From Bacteroidales bacterium (GTDB taxonomy: Bacteria; Bacteroidota; Bacteroidia; Bacteroidales; UBA932), in contig JAFTMS010000004.1 of NCBI GenBank assembly GCA_017452265.1, positions 1 to 64,000 on the forward strand: a DNA stretch of 64,000 nt, read 5' to 3'. Made by a program: the position numbers and the translations under genes. Numbering within the stretch: the stretch's first letter is position 1; the number at the start of each line of letters is the position of its first letter. The notes under the pieces are model-generated. The model had not been told where the DNA came from and made no database searches. It saw nothing but the letters and a program-made list of their open reading frames with translations. Positions 16,586 to 25,942 of this stretch are shown one piece after another.

Positions 16586-17071
16586 ATGGAAAAGAAGACT
16601 GTCTATGATTTCACGGTTGCCGATATGAGGAAGCAGCCGGTCAGCCTCAGGATTTATTCAGGCAAGGTCATGCTTATCGTAAATACTGCCACAGGATGCG
16701 GCTTTACGCCTCAGTACGAAGGACTTCAGGAGCTTTACCGGAAGTATCGCGACAAGGGATTTGTAGTCCTGGACTTCCCTTGCAACCAGTTCGGTCACCA
16801 GGCGCCAGAAAGCGAAAAGGAAATTGCGGATTTCTGCGACCTCAACTATCACGTCACCTTTCCTCAGTTTGCGAAGATAAAGGTGAACGGAGAGGATGCG
16901 GATCCGCTGTATGTCTGGATGAAGAAGCAGAAGAAGGGACTGCTCGGCTCCACCACGATAAAGTGGAACTTCACCAAGTTTCTCATAGACCGTGAAGGCA
17001 ATGTGGTGCAGAGATTCAGCCCGGCGGAAACCCCGGAGCAGATCGAGAAGCATATAAAGGCGCTCCTATAG
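16586..17071 (+). CDS. Glutathione peroxidase-family thiol peroxidase
   Basis: A 161-residue GPx-fold peroxidase. The catalytic cysteine is in NTATGCGFTPQY (a Cys, not selenocysteine), the glutamine in FPCNQFGHQAP and the tryptophan-asparagine pair in KWNFTKFLID, so the GPx tetrad is complete. A second cysteine in DFCDLNYHVTFPQF is the usual resolving cysteine of thioredoxin-dependent bacterial members. It reduces peroxides in the cytosol. Its 3' end overlaps the convergent porin gene by six bases. Confidence 0.93.
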   Translation: MEKKTVYDFTVADMRKQPVSLRIYSGKVMLIVNTATGCGFTPQYEGLQELYRKYRDKGFVVLDFPCNQFGHQAPESEKEIADFCDLNYHVTFPQFAKIKVNGEDADPLYVWMKKQKKGLLGSTTIKWNFTKFLIDREGNVVQRFSPAETPEQIEKHIKALL

Positions 17072-18292
17072 CACCGGAATCACATAGACGACTCCAAGTG
17101 AGACACGCTGGGTATGCGGCATGGCTGCGCCCAGCGTCTTTGCATGGGCGCTCAGTTCATGTCCCTTGTAAAGGTAATGTGCGAATATCTTCAGACCTTT
17201 GTCCTCAGTGAACGGAAACCATTCCAGACACGCCTGGGTATTCCACGTGGTAAGATAACGTCCCTTCACAAAGAAGCCGTTCTCCTTGAATATGGAAGCG
17301 GTTTCATATACACCCTTCACATATGCGTTCCACTTAGGATGGAAGCTGTAGTCGAAGTTCGCTATGAGGGTGAGATATTCAACATTCCTTGCCGTGACCG
17401 GGACATAGCCTGCTCCAGATGTCTGCAATGCAGTCAAACGTCCCTGACTGTCAAGACCTTCACGCGAATACATGACATCGAAATATGCCACTGTAGGGCC
17501 TTTTTCATAGATATTGCCGAAAGTGAGGTAATATATGTTGCTGCCCTTCGCAAGCTGGCCGGCCGACGCAGCATACCGGAGATGGACAGCACCGTCGGCA
17601 AAGAGTCCGTTCCAGTTAACAGAGGCGAGCAGAGGGAAGCGCGCGGCCCTGACATCTGCCGGACGTCCGTACAGGAACAGATCGTCGTCGCTTCCGCTCC
17701 TGTCATTCACGACCTGAAGCACAAGTTCCTGTGAAGGAGAAAGATGCAGGATTCCTGCAAGACCGGTCTGATAGCAGGCGACGCTGTTGTTAAACTCACT
17801 GAACTCTCTGACACGCAGTGCGTTGACATAATACTCATAACCTCCGAGATTCACAAACTGCTTTCCGGCAACAAGCTCGAATCTTTCGCTTTGATGCCAC
17901 ATGATGTTGGCATATTCAATCGAAGAAGAGACGTTGTCCACCGAATACGGATTACTATATTTGTTGAATGACTGACGGAAATGATATGAAAGGCTCGGAT
18001 TAAGCCTGCCGTAAATCTCAAGACGCACACGGTTGATCCTGAATGAAAGCTCGTCGAAACTGTCTTCAGTGAAATATGCATTCGCAGAAGAAGCAAACTC
18101 CAGATTTATATGCGACTTGATGTGGCGGAAATTCTTGTGCATCCCCGTCAGCGTATCGTGCTGCGAAATGATGCGTTCGACCACAGACGGAAGCTCCCCC
18201 GTCTCCGACGTAAGCGTCTGATTCTGTGCCATTGATGCATCAGGAATCATAAGAGCCGCCAGCCCCAGCAGCGCAAAATATATCTTCTTCAT
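17066..18292 (-). CDS. Phosphate-selective porin O/P-like outer-membrane protein
   Basis: A 408-residue protein with signal peptide MKKIYFALLGLAALMI...SMAQ, then a long beta-rich sequence: FRINRVRLEIYGRLNPSLSYHFRQSFN, AGKQFVNLGGYEYYV, and a repetitive strand pattern to the C-terminal SLGVVYVIPVL. This matches OprP/OprO-type 16-strand barrels used in Bacteroidales. The start is ATG 18292; an upstream TTG at 18298 is less likely. The transported solute is unknown. It converges on and overlaps the peroxidase gene. Confidence 0.75.
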   Translation of the reverse strand: MKKIYFALLGLAALMIPDASMAQNQTLTSETGELPSVVERIISQHDTLTGMHKNFRHIKSHINLEFASSANAYFTEDSFDELSFRINRVRLEIYGRLNPSLSYHFRQSFNKYSNPYSVDNVSSSIEYANIMWHQSERFELVAGKQFVNLGGYEYYVNALRVREFSEFNNSVACYQTGLAGILHLSPSQELVLQVVNDRSGSDDDLFLYGRPADVRAARFPLLASVNWNGLFADGAVHLRYAASAGQLAKGSNIYYLTFGNIYEKGPTVAYFDVMYSREGLDSQGRLTALQTSGAGYVPVTARNVEYLTLIANFDYSFHPKWNAYVKGVYETASIFKENGFFVKGRYLTTWNTQACLEWFPFTEDKGLKIFAHYLYKGHELSAHAKTLGAAMPHTQRVSLGVVYVIPVL

Positions 18293-18471
18293 AAGCAAAG
18301 TCCTATCCGATCATTAAAACTGCAATTACATTTTATTATACGACATTTTCTGCACTTTGTTTCCTTCAAGCAACGTCATAATCAGCTACTCTTCATGCCA
18401 GAAAGACAGACCTGAACTTATCGTTAAATTGCCCAAAGAACAATAACCGGCTGACTAACAGCAATTTGCTA

Positions 18472-18503
18472 AAATCGCCTGCGCCACATGACGCAGGCGA
18501 TTT
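18472..18503. repeat. REP-like palindrome, family 2, copy 1
   Basis: AAATCGCCTGCG (18472-18483) and CGCAGGCGATTT (18492-18503) are perfect inverse arms. Similar palindromes lie at 51748 and 55094. This one lies in the gap between the porin gene and the end of the Sus-type operon. Confidence 0.8.
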
Positions 18504-18574
18504 AGGATAAAGCACTGATCGTTAACATGTTACGGGGCAGATCTAACCTTCCGAACAGATCGGAAAGCGCCCCA

Positions 18575-20734
18575 TTATTCCAAAACTTTGATTACAGGGC
18601 TTGTTCCTTCAGCTCCAGCAATACGGCAAGTACCACCATTCGGTTTCTCAAGTGGAGCGCCTCCGTTTGCCTGAGCATTGGCGACACAGAGCATTCTGAA
18701 CTGAATGTTTGAGTTAGATGCAGACAATGAAACAGAAGTATTCACTTCAACATTGGTTGAACCATCTTCATTCATGGCAATATTATACTCAACCTCTTCA
18801 CCGTTGACGGTTTCCTTCGTTGTCGGCATTGCTGACTTCCAATCATTGCCATCCATATATTCAAGCCTCCAATACTTCATTCCGGTCTTGGATGTCCTGG
18901 TAATGAAGCTTATGCTGACTTCAGTTCCAGACGGATAAGCATAACCGTCAGTTGCCTCAAAAAGCCAGTAATCTCCTGGCCACACACCATAAGCCGTAGG
19001 ATGACCGGTAGAACCGGTAATACGCTTGACCTTGCCATCAGCATCCAAAGTGGTCTTGTCAATCTGTACGAAAGTAATCTTACCCTCACCTGATACATTT
19101 GCATTGACATACTGACCGCCATCACCTGCTTCCTTGTCAAGAAGTCCTGCCGTCGTACCGAAAGTAGCGGCATATCCTGTAGTGGCATCAGCCATTGCTT
19201 CAGCACTGAAGAGCCACTCTGCATGGAGCGGAGTCTCCGGCTTTGGAGCAGAAGGCCTCGGTGCTTCACCATCACCCTGAATGATCTTGATGTTGTCAAG
19301 ATACCATCTGTAATAGCCGGCATCGACAACACCCGTAAATGTGCTTGGCTTGAGGACAATACGTGTATTGTTGTCTACACCGCTGATAGTCACGGTCTCA
19401 GTCTGCCACTCCCACTCACCTGATGTGTGTGTGAAGCTTGTCTTGTCTGCAGCGCCATTACCTTCGACTTCGAGTACAAGTTCTACTTCATCCTGCCCGC
19501 CGGAACCTACATGAATTCCCCAGTCGAATGTAAGTACAACATTCGTTGTTCCACCATACTCTACAGCAGGAAGCCTGATTCCGTTTGTATTCTTACCCTT
19601 AGAGAACTTGAGGTAGTTGGTCTGAAGATAGATTGTCTTTGAGCTTGGGAAGAGGTCTTCATAACCCTGAGCAGCAAGAGCATCAGCAAATCCTTCCACT
19701 GCCGTATACGCATTCTTCGCATTGTTGTCTGAGTCTGCGCCCATAGAGTCGCCTGCACCAGCAGCTGCTGCAAGCTCAGCAAGCCAGTCGAATGTATCTG
19801 CAAAGTAGATGATTTCGTTTGCACCGAGGTCTATGATTTCTGTTGCTATTATGTTCACCACTGAAACGGTCACACCAGCAGCATAGCCTCTTACGGTAAT
19901 GTTATGTCCGTTCAGCTCAGCAAGACCAAGCGAAGCCGGAGCATCAAGAATGACGCCCTGCTTTGTGGCAGAAACTTCATCGACGCTGACAGCAACGACA
20001 TTGCCATTGAGAAGACCGGTAAACTCGATATAGTCCATTCCGGCAGGAGCGAATGCGTCGAATGAAGCAGTAACATCCGTAGCTGTAGGATATGTCACTT
20101 CTGCTGTGCCGACTGCCTCCACCTTATCGACCACTGTCACGGCCGCAAGCCCATTGAGCGTACCTTTTGAGCCCCAGATGTCAAGAAGGTCACCAACATT
20201 CACTTCTGCGTCGTCAGCAACATAAACAGAAGCTGTACCGTCAGAAACCACATAGCCGCTCGTGGTCACAGCCACAACCTTTGCTTCATCAAGGATAACG
20301 ACTTCCTCATCATTCATGGAAAGCACATCGGAAATTTCAGCAACAGGGACATCCCTGAACTTATCACCATCTTGGCTTACAATGACATAGGCATTGGCAA
20401 GCAGATTATATCCCTTGAACACGAGAGTATCCTTCTTCGGATTGTCGACAGCACCGTCACGCATATTGTCTGACACGGAGATGGTCACATCCATAGACCT
20501 GCTTCCTGAAGTGACATCGACACTTACCCAATCCGGTGCCTCTACAGTCCATTCAGCATCCGCATAAACGGTTATCACCTGAGGCTCAGCATTCTGTGCA
20601 GCAAACTGCAGACCGGAAACACTGGTCAAGATAGCCCGGGAAAGAGGTGACTCCTCCGGCTGACATGCCGTAAGCGAAGCTATGCCGGCAGCGAGCACAA
20701 GGGCAGATTTATATAGATTCTTTAAAAATCTCAT
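18575..20734 (-). CDS. Sus-operon surface lipoprotein with BACON-like and jelly-roll regions
   Basis: 719 residues with an SPII signal ending LTAC (Cys near residue 24). A BACON-like domain spans about 45-125 (VYADAEWTVEAPDWVSVDV, YVIVSQDG), then an OB-fold-like region about 125-300 (VSDGTASVYVADDAEVNVGD) as in DUF5689-type proteins. Two beta-sandwich regions follow, including FADTFDWLAELAAAA and YYRWYLDNIKIIQGD. It occupies the SusE/F position after susC-susD and is probably a surface glycan-binding protein or surface hydrolase accessory. No catalytic motif is evident. Confidence 0.75.
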   Translation of the reverse strand: MRFLKNLYKSALVLAAGIASLTACQPEESPLSRAILTSVSGLQFAAQNAEPQVITVYADAEWTVEAPDWVSVDVTSGSRSMDVTISVSDNMRDGAVDNPKKDTLVFKGYNLLANAYVIVSQDGDKFRDVPVAEISDVLSMNDEEVVILDEAKVVAVTTSGYVVSDGTASVYVADDAEVNVGDLLDIWGSKGTLNGLAAVTVVDKVEAVGTAEVTYPTATDVTASFDAFAPAGMDYIEFTGLLNGNVVAVSVDEVSATKQGVILDAPASLGLAELNGHNITVRGYAAGVTVSVVNIIATEIIDLGANEIIYFADTFDWLAELAAAAGAGDSMGADSDNNAKNAYTAVEGFADALAAQGYEDLFPSSKTIYLQTNYLKFSKGKNTNGIRLPAVEYGGTTNVVLTFDWGIHVGSGGQDEVELVLEVEGNGAADKTSFTHTSGEWEWQTETVTISGVDNNTRIVLKPSTFTGVVDAGYYRWYLDNIKIIQGDGEAPRPSAPKPETPLHAEWLFSAEAMADATTGYAATFGTTAGLLDKEAGDGGQYVNANVSGEGKITFVQIDKTTLDADGKVKRITGSTGHPTAYGVWPGDYWLFEATDGYAYPSGTEVSISFITRTSKTGMKYWRLEYMDGNDWKSAMPTTKETVNGEEVEYNIAMNEDGSTNVEVNTSVSLSASNSNIQFRMLCVANAQANGGAPLEKPNGGTCRIAGAEGTSPVIKVLE

Positions 20735-20754
20735 GATATCTTATAATTAAACTG

Positions 20755-22560
20755 TTAGAAATCAAGACCGTCGTCCCATCCTTCATTCTGAGTAAGGTTC
20801 TTGTTGTTCGAACGCTCGCTGATAGGAATAGGATAGTAATAGTCCCTGTGTTCGTTGAACGAACGCTCGATGCCCTGATGCGGCTCGACATATCCATAAG
20901 TTCCGTTGCTGAGAAGAATCTCTGAACCGATCTTCATGACAGTCGAAGCGGTAGTCTTAGGAGCAGCATCGCCCTCATAGAGACAGTAATCCAGTTTGCC
21001 GTCACCATTAAGGTCATATTCTCCAGGACCTGGGAAATATAGGCCGTACATCTTCTGGTCAACGCACTTGCCCTCTCTCCAGCGCACTATATCGTACCAG
21101 CGGTTATTGCCCTCCTGCGCAAGCTCAACACCTCTTTCGCGACGGATCTCGAGGATGATTGCAAGATTCGGATCAGCAAGAAGCTTAGCGTTGGTGAAGC
21201 CGTATGAAGGATTTGTAAGATATGGGTCTGCCGTCACATCCAGCTTCATATCCGGCATGCCGACTCTCTTGCGGAGAAGGTTTACGGAAATGTCCAGGTC
21301 TTCCTGAGTGATATCTCCAAGTTCAGCCTTAGCTTCTGCATAAATGAGAAGAATCTCACCATATCTGTATACAGGAAGGTCGCTTGTAGAACGGTCAACG
21401 CGGTCTGAGTCGCCACCGTTTGCAGTTGCAGACATCACCCATTTTGTTGTCTGGTAGCCGGTACAGCATGAGCCGAAGTCAGGAGCGAGAAGGTCATTCC
21501 CGTCGATTCGGGTATATCCAGGAGTACGGAACGACTGTGCAAGACGCGGGTCACGGTCTGCGATCTGCTCAGCAAACTCCTTAGATTCCCATCCGGCCTG
21601 TTCTGTATAGCGCGAACCGTCCTTCATAAGGTATGTATCGATGAACTTCCTTGTAGCACCGATATGTCCCTGTGACGGAAGAAGTCCGTAAGCTGTTCCG
21701 TTGTGGAAGATACCAAGGGCATAGTCGAACTTGATTGCAAAGATGAATTCCTTGATGGATTCACAATCCTCCTGAATGAAAAGGTCGCGGTAATCCGACT
21801 CAGGCTTGCCGGTCGAATAGAGCGAATACCTCTGTGAATCGATGATTGCCTTTGCAGCTTTAGCAGCCTCATCAAGATAGAATCTGTAGTCCGCCGCATC
21901 TGCCGGAAGAGTCGCAAGAGTGGATTCACCGGCATGATACTTCCTGAATGTTCCCTCGAAAAGACAGAACTGAGCCTTGAGTGCAAGAGCTGTGTACTTG
22001 TTCACACGGAACTGGGAAGTTGGCTCCGGAAGGTTATCGATTGCATAGTTGATATCCTCAAGCATATGCTGCATGACCACCTCACGATTGTCTCTTGGAT
22101 TATAAAGGGCCTCATCTGTCGAGCCAAGTTCAACGTCAATCCAAGGGACATCACCGAAACGCATCACCTTATCGAAATAGAAATACGCTCTGAAGAATTT
22201 GGTCAGTGCCGTATACTCGACGATGGCATCTTCGTCCTCACATGAACCGATATATCCGAGAAGGGTATTCATCTTGCGGAGGTTACCCCATGACCAGCCG
22301 CCTCCGTCCTTAGGAACCGTACGGTAGGAGCCTCCAAGAAGAAGGTCTGAGGCTGTCTGCTTCACATAATGATCGCTCTGATATGAGTACGGCGACTTTG
22401 GAAGCAGATTGTTGTAAAATGTGTTTGAAAACAGCTGCAGATCCTGCTCTGTCTTGAAGTAGGCCGCCGGAGACATCTCCGAAAGCGGTTCCTTGTCAAG
22501 CATGTCACAGGAAGCGAATGAAAGTACTGCAGCAGCTATGGCTATAATATATTTCTTCAT
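20755..22560 (-). CDS. susD: SusD/RagB-family nutrient-binding lipoprotein
   Basis: About 601 residues with SPII signal ending LSFASC. The N-terminal LDKEPLSEMSPAAYF, TPR-like helices (TALTKFFRAYFYFDKVMRFGDVP) and the C-terminal RRERGVELAQEGNNRWYDIVRW...YPIPISE segment are diagnostic. It caps the TonB-dependent transporter encoded 29 bases upstream on the same strand and delivers an oligosaccharide or other ligand to it. An in-frame ATG nine bases earlier (22569) is equally possible. The symbol is by family, not substrate. Confidence 0.96.
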   Translation of the reverse strand: MKKYIIAIAAAVLSFASCDMLDKEPLSEMSPAAYFKTEQDLQLFSNTFYNNLLPKSPYSYQSDHYVKQTASDLLLGGSYRTVPKDGGGWSWGNLRKMNTLLGYIGSCEDEDAIVEYTALTKFFRAYFYFDKVMRFGDVPWIDVELGSTDEALYNPRDNREVVMQHMLEDINYAIDNLPEPTSQFRVNKYTALALKAQFCLFEGTFRKYHAGESTLATLPADAADYRFYLDEAAKAAKAIIDSQRYSLYSTGKPESDYRDLFIQEDCESIKEFIFAIKFDYALGIFHNGTAYGLLPSQGHIGATRKFIDTYLMKDGSRYTEQAGWESKEFAEQIADRDPRLAQSFRTPGYTRIDGNDLLAPDFGSCCTGYQTTKWVMSATANGGDSDRVDRSTSDLPVYRYGEILLIYAEAKAELGDITQEDLDISVNLLRKRVGMPDMKLDVTADPYLTNPSYGFTNAKLLADPNLAIILEIRRERGVELAQEGNNRWYDIVRWREGKCVDQKMYGLYFPGPGEYDLNGDGKLDYCLYEGDAAPKTTASTVMKIGSEILLSNGTYGYVEPHQGIERSFNEHRDYYYPIPISERSNNKNLTQNEGWDDGLDF

Positions 22561-22589
22561 CGTTTTCATAATTTATGATTCCACTTGAC

Positions 22590-25500
22590 TTAGAACGTAA
22601 TGTCCACACCGAACATCATAGTCTTCTGCCATGGATAGAAAGCGTTGTTGTAACGGGTAAGATCTCCATCGCTGTCAGTCCTGTCGAATGCTGCCTCAGG
22701 ATCGATGTACTTGCTGTGCTTCTTGAACGGTGACCAGTAGCAGAGGTTCTCACCTGAGAAGTATACGCGGATCTTCTCGATGCCGATCTTTCTGGTTGCG
22801 TTCTGCGGCACTGTGTAGCCGACTGTAAGGTTCTTGAAGCGGAGATAACGCAGATTCTGGAGATAACGGCTGTTCACATTGGTCAGCTGTGCACCGGTCG
22901 TATAAGCAGAATACGCACGAGGGCGTGGGAAATATGCATCCTTATTGTCTTCAGCCCATACATTGTCCATGAAATCATCGGCAAGGAACGAGCAGTAAGG
23001 ACGTGAATATGGTCCCCAGAATGCCATAGACTCGGCATTAGGATACCAATAATGGTTACCTGTTCCCTGGAAGAATGCAGAAACGTCAAAGCCGAAATAG
23101 TCAAAAGCCACTGTCACGCCATACTGGAGTGATGCAAGCGAGTTACCGAGAATCTTACGGTCACCCGGATTTTCAACAGTATCTTCTCCGAGGCTTATCT
23201 TTCCGTCACCGGCATCAGGAATACCATCACCATCGGTATCTTCCGTAAGCTGATCAACATATTTAAGGTCACCGGCCTGCCATCCTCCGGTAAGACGCTT
23301 GTTGATGTAGCTCAGATCTACCATCTCAGCATAAGCCTTTGCCTCTTCATCAGTCTGGAAAAGTCCGTCAACCTCGAAGCCCCATATCTCACCAAGTTCC
23401 ATACCGACGTAATAATCCTTGGCAAAGGTATAATCAGGGTTATCATACTTTGTGATGACTGTCTTGTAATCGCTGAGATTTGCTACGACGCTATAACCGA
23501 AAGGTCTTCCGCCAAGCTCGAACTGATCCCTCCAGCTTACAGAAAGCTCGTATCCGGAGGTTCTGAGGTCTGCACTGTTCATAAGCGGAGAATCTGCGCC
23601 GTAAACTCCAGGAAGAGCCACACCCTCCTGAAGCATGCCCTTCGTATCACGGATGAAGCCTTCAGCAGTGAAAGAAAGTCTGTCATTGAAAAGTCCGGCA
23701 TCGATACCGACATTATACTGAGTGGAAGTTTCCCAAGTCAGGTTTCCTGCATTAGGATCTGAAATTGTAGAATAACGTCCCATGGTAGCGCCATCGAATG
23801 AGTAAGCTGCAAAGTTATCAAATGAGATCGTTCTCATCCATGCATTGTTCTTGACCTTCTGGTTTCCAAGGCTACCTAAAGATGCACGCAGCTTAAGATT
23901 GTTGACGACATCCTTGGCAGGAGTGAACCAGTCCTCTTCAGAAATACGCCATCCCAAAGATGCAGAAGGGAAGAATCCGAAACGATGCCCGGCAGCAAAG
24001 CGTGATGTTCCGTCATAACGTCCTGAAAGCTCAACGAGATAACGTCCCTTGTAGTCATAATTGATACGTCCGAAGAAACCGGCGAGGGCGTATGTTGACT
24101 GTCCGCCGGCCGGTTCGGGAGCCTTGGCATCGGTCGTGATGAGGTTGAGGTCAGAAAGCTCGTCAGTAATGAGGTTATAACCTGTAACTGACACACCCTT
24201 ATAATAATATGACTCATAGTTGAAACCAGCCATGATCTTGAGGTTATGGTTGTCCCTATAGGTATCCTCATATGTAGCATATACATTTGCTGCAAGGAAG
24301 TTCACGGTAGAAATCGACTCATAAAGTTTGTTTTCACCAGCACCGGTCGTATACGCTCCAAAAACTCCAGGATAATCCGAATACAGAAGGTTGGTCGACC
24401 TGTTGGTATCACGGTTCTGGTGGAACCTGTATGTAAAATTACCTACGATGCTGAACTGCTTCACAGGAGTGATCTTGAGTTCCGTAGTATTCGAGAAGTC
24501 TGTCTTACGGTCGATGTTCATATTGTCACCGTTTCCGTAGATGATGTGACGTCCGTTCGCAACCTTGTAATTGAGATGCGGTGTCGAATAGATCCAAGAG
24601 CCATCAGGGTTCTTGAGAGGGAAACATGCAAGACCATGGTTAGCTGCATATGCGACAGCATTCTGCACGTTCTCTACGCCCGGATAATCGTAAGTTGAGC
24701 TGTAGAACGCTGTGTTGTTGCTCATCCTTGCCCACTTGTTGATCTTGAAATCAATCTTCGCGCGGAGATTATACTTTGTGAAGACATCAGGATTTGCCTT
24801 GATGATACCCGTCTGACGGTTGAAAGCTCCTGAAAGGAAATACTTCACAGACTTGTTTCCGCCACTTACAGACAACTGATGCTGCTGAACAGGATGCTGG
24901 TCTACGAAAAGTTCATGCCACCAGTCTGTGTTTGCATAATACATATAGGTATCCTTTCCGTTCCTGTTCTCGATGACGGTCCAAGGACGGTCAGGATGCT
25001 CGGTCTTGTCGTTGATGCGGAGAAGGAGCTGCTGCATGTCATGGTCGTTGTACTGAATGTACTTGGATGATGCGCTGTCGTTCTTCCAGAAAAGGTTATG
25101 CACGTAAGCAGACCAGTAGCCTGTAGTCTCGTAATCGGTTGAAGTCGTCGGCTCTTCCCATCCGAAACGTCCGCTGTAACGGACTGTCGCCTTTCCATCC
25201 TTGTCTTCACCGCCCTTTGTGGTGATGAGGATGACACCGAAAGCACCACGGGCACCATATACAGCTGCCGCAGATGCGTCCTTGATGACTGAAATAGAAG
25301 CGACATCAGCCGGGTTTACCCTGTCGATTTCACCCTCAACGCCGTCGATGAGCACAAGCGGAGCTGTGTCTGCACCTGAACCGATTGATCCGATACCACG
25401 AATCTGAAGCGAGCCTGTGCTGCCAGGGTTACCGCTCGACGTAGAGATGTTGAGTCCCGGGACCGCTCCCTGAAGCATGGAACTGAGGTTCGGAGACGTT

Positions 25501-25907
25501 CTGTCCTCCAGTGATTTGCTGTCGACAACGCCGACTGCACCTGTGAGGTTCACCTTCTTCTGTGTACCGTAACCAACGACTACGGTCTCTTCAAGCATCA
25601 TGTTGTCTTCCTTGAGAACAATGGTGATCTGATCCTGTCTTGCAGGCAGATTTACCAGCTTTGTCTCATAGCCAAGACTGCTGACGTTCAGGACGATGTC
25701 CGTTGCCGGTGCGGAAAGCGAGAAGCTACCGTCCACGTCAGTCATGACTCCATTGGTCGTTCCGTCCACGATGACAGCGACTCCTATGAGCGGCTGTTCA
25801 GAAGTGTCGTAGACGAAGCCTGACACTGTCCTGTTCTGCGCGAAGGCGGCAATGCCCCCCCCGAGCATGCAGAGCAATGAGACAGCAAAAGATTTCAATA
25901 ATCTCAT
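22590..25907 (-). CDS. susC: SusC/RagA-family TonB-dependent outer-membrane transporter
   Basis: 1105 residues: signal peptide to ~23, a carboxypeptidase-D-like N-terminal domain (VSGFVYDTSEQPLIGVAV...LSSLGYETK region), the SusC junction MLEETVVVGYGTQKK, a plug domain (GAVPGLNISTSSGNPGSTG...IRGIGSIGSG) and a 22-strand barrel ending MMFGVDITF. It imports ligand presented by SusD using TonB energy. It is second in a four-gene minus-strand operon, 35 bases after the metallophosphoesterase gene. No STN domain is seen. Confidence 0.97.
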   Translation of the reverse strand: MRLLKSFAVSLLCMLGGGIAAFAQNRTVSGFVYDTSEQPLIGVAVIVDGTTNGVMTDVDGSFSLSAPATDIVLNVSSLGYETKLVNLPARQDQITIVLKEDNMMLEETVVVGYGTQKKVNLTGAVGVVDSKSLEDRTSPNLSSMLQGAVPGLNISTSSGNPGSTGSLQIRGIGSIGSGADTAPLVLIDGVEGEIDRVNPADVASISVIKDASAAAVYGARGAFGVILITTKGGEDKDGKATVRYSGRFGWEEPTTSTDYETTGYWSAYVHNLFWKNDSASSKYIQYNDHDMQQLLLRINDKTEHPDRPWTVIENRNGKDTYMYYANTDWWHELFVDQHPVQQHQLSVSGGNKSVKYFLSGAFNRQTGIIKANPDVFTKYNLRAKIDFKINKWARMSNNTAFYSSTYDYPGVENVQNAVAYAANHGLACFPLKNPDGSWIYSTPHLNYKVANGRHIIYGNGDNMNIDRKTDFSNTTELKITPVKQFSIVGNFTYRFHQNRDTNRSTNLLYSDYPGVFGAYTTGAGENKLYESISTVNFLAANVYATYEDTYRDNHNLKIMAGFNYESYYYKGVSVTGYNLITDELSDLNLITTDAKAPEPAGGQSTYALAGFFGRINYDYKGRYLVELSGRYDGTSRFAAGHRFGFFPSASLGWRISEEDWFTPAKDVVNNLKLRASLGSLGNQKVKNNAWMRTISFDNFAAYSFDGATMGRYSTISDPNAGNLTWETSTQYNVGIDAGLFNDRLSFTAEGFIRDTKGMLQEGVALPGVYGADSPLMNSADLRTSGYELSVSWRDQFELGGRPFGYSVVANLSDYKTVITKYDNPDYTFAKDYYVGMELGEIWGFEVDGLFQTDEEAKAYAEMVDLSYINKRLTGGWQAGDLKYVDQLTEDTDGDGIPDAGDGKISLGEDTVENPGDRKILGNSLASLQYGVTVAFDYFGFDVSAFFQGTGNHYWYPNAESMAFWGPYSRPYCSFLADDFMDNVWAEDNKDAYFPRPRAYSAYTTGAQLTNVNSRYLQNLRYLRFKNLTVGYTVPQNATRKIGIEKIRVYFSGENLCYWSPFKKHSKYIDPEAAFDRTDSDGDLTRYNNAFYPWQKTMMFGVDITF

Positions 25908-25942
25908 AAGCTTTAAATTTAGTTAGTATAGTTGTATTTGGT

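Noticed and set aside
16685-16720. Selenocysteine in the GPx-like protein
   Set aside because: The active-site codon is TGC (Cys), not TGA, and no SECIS-like structure is needed.
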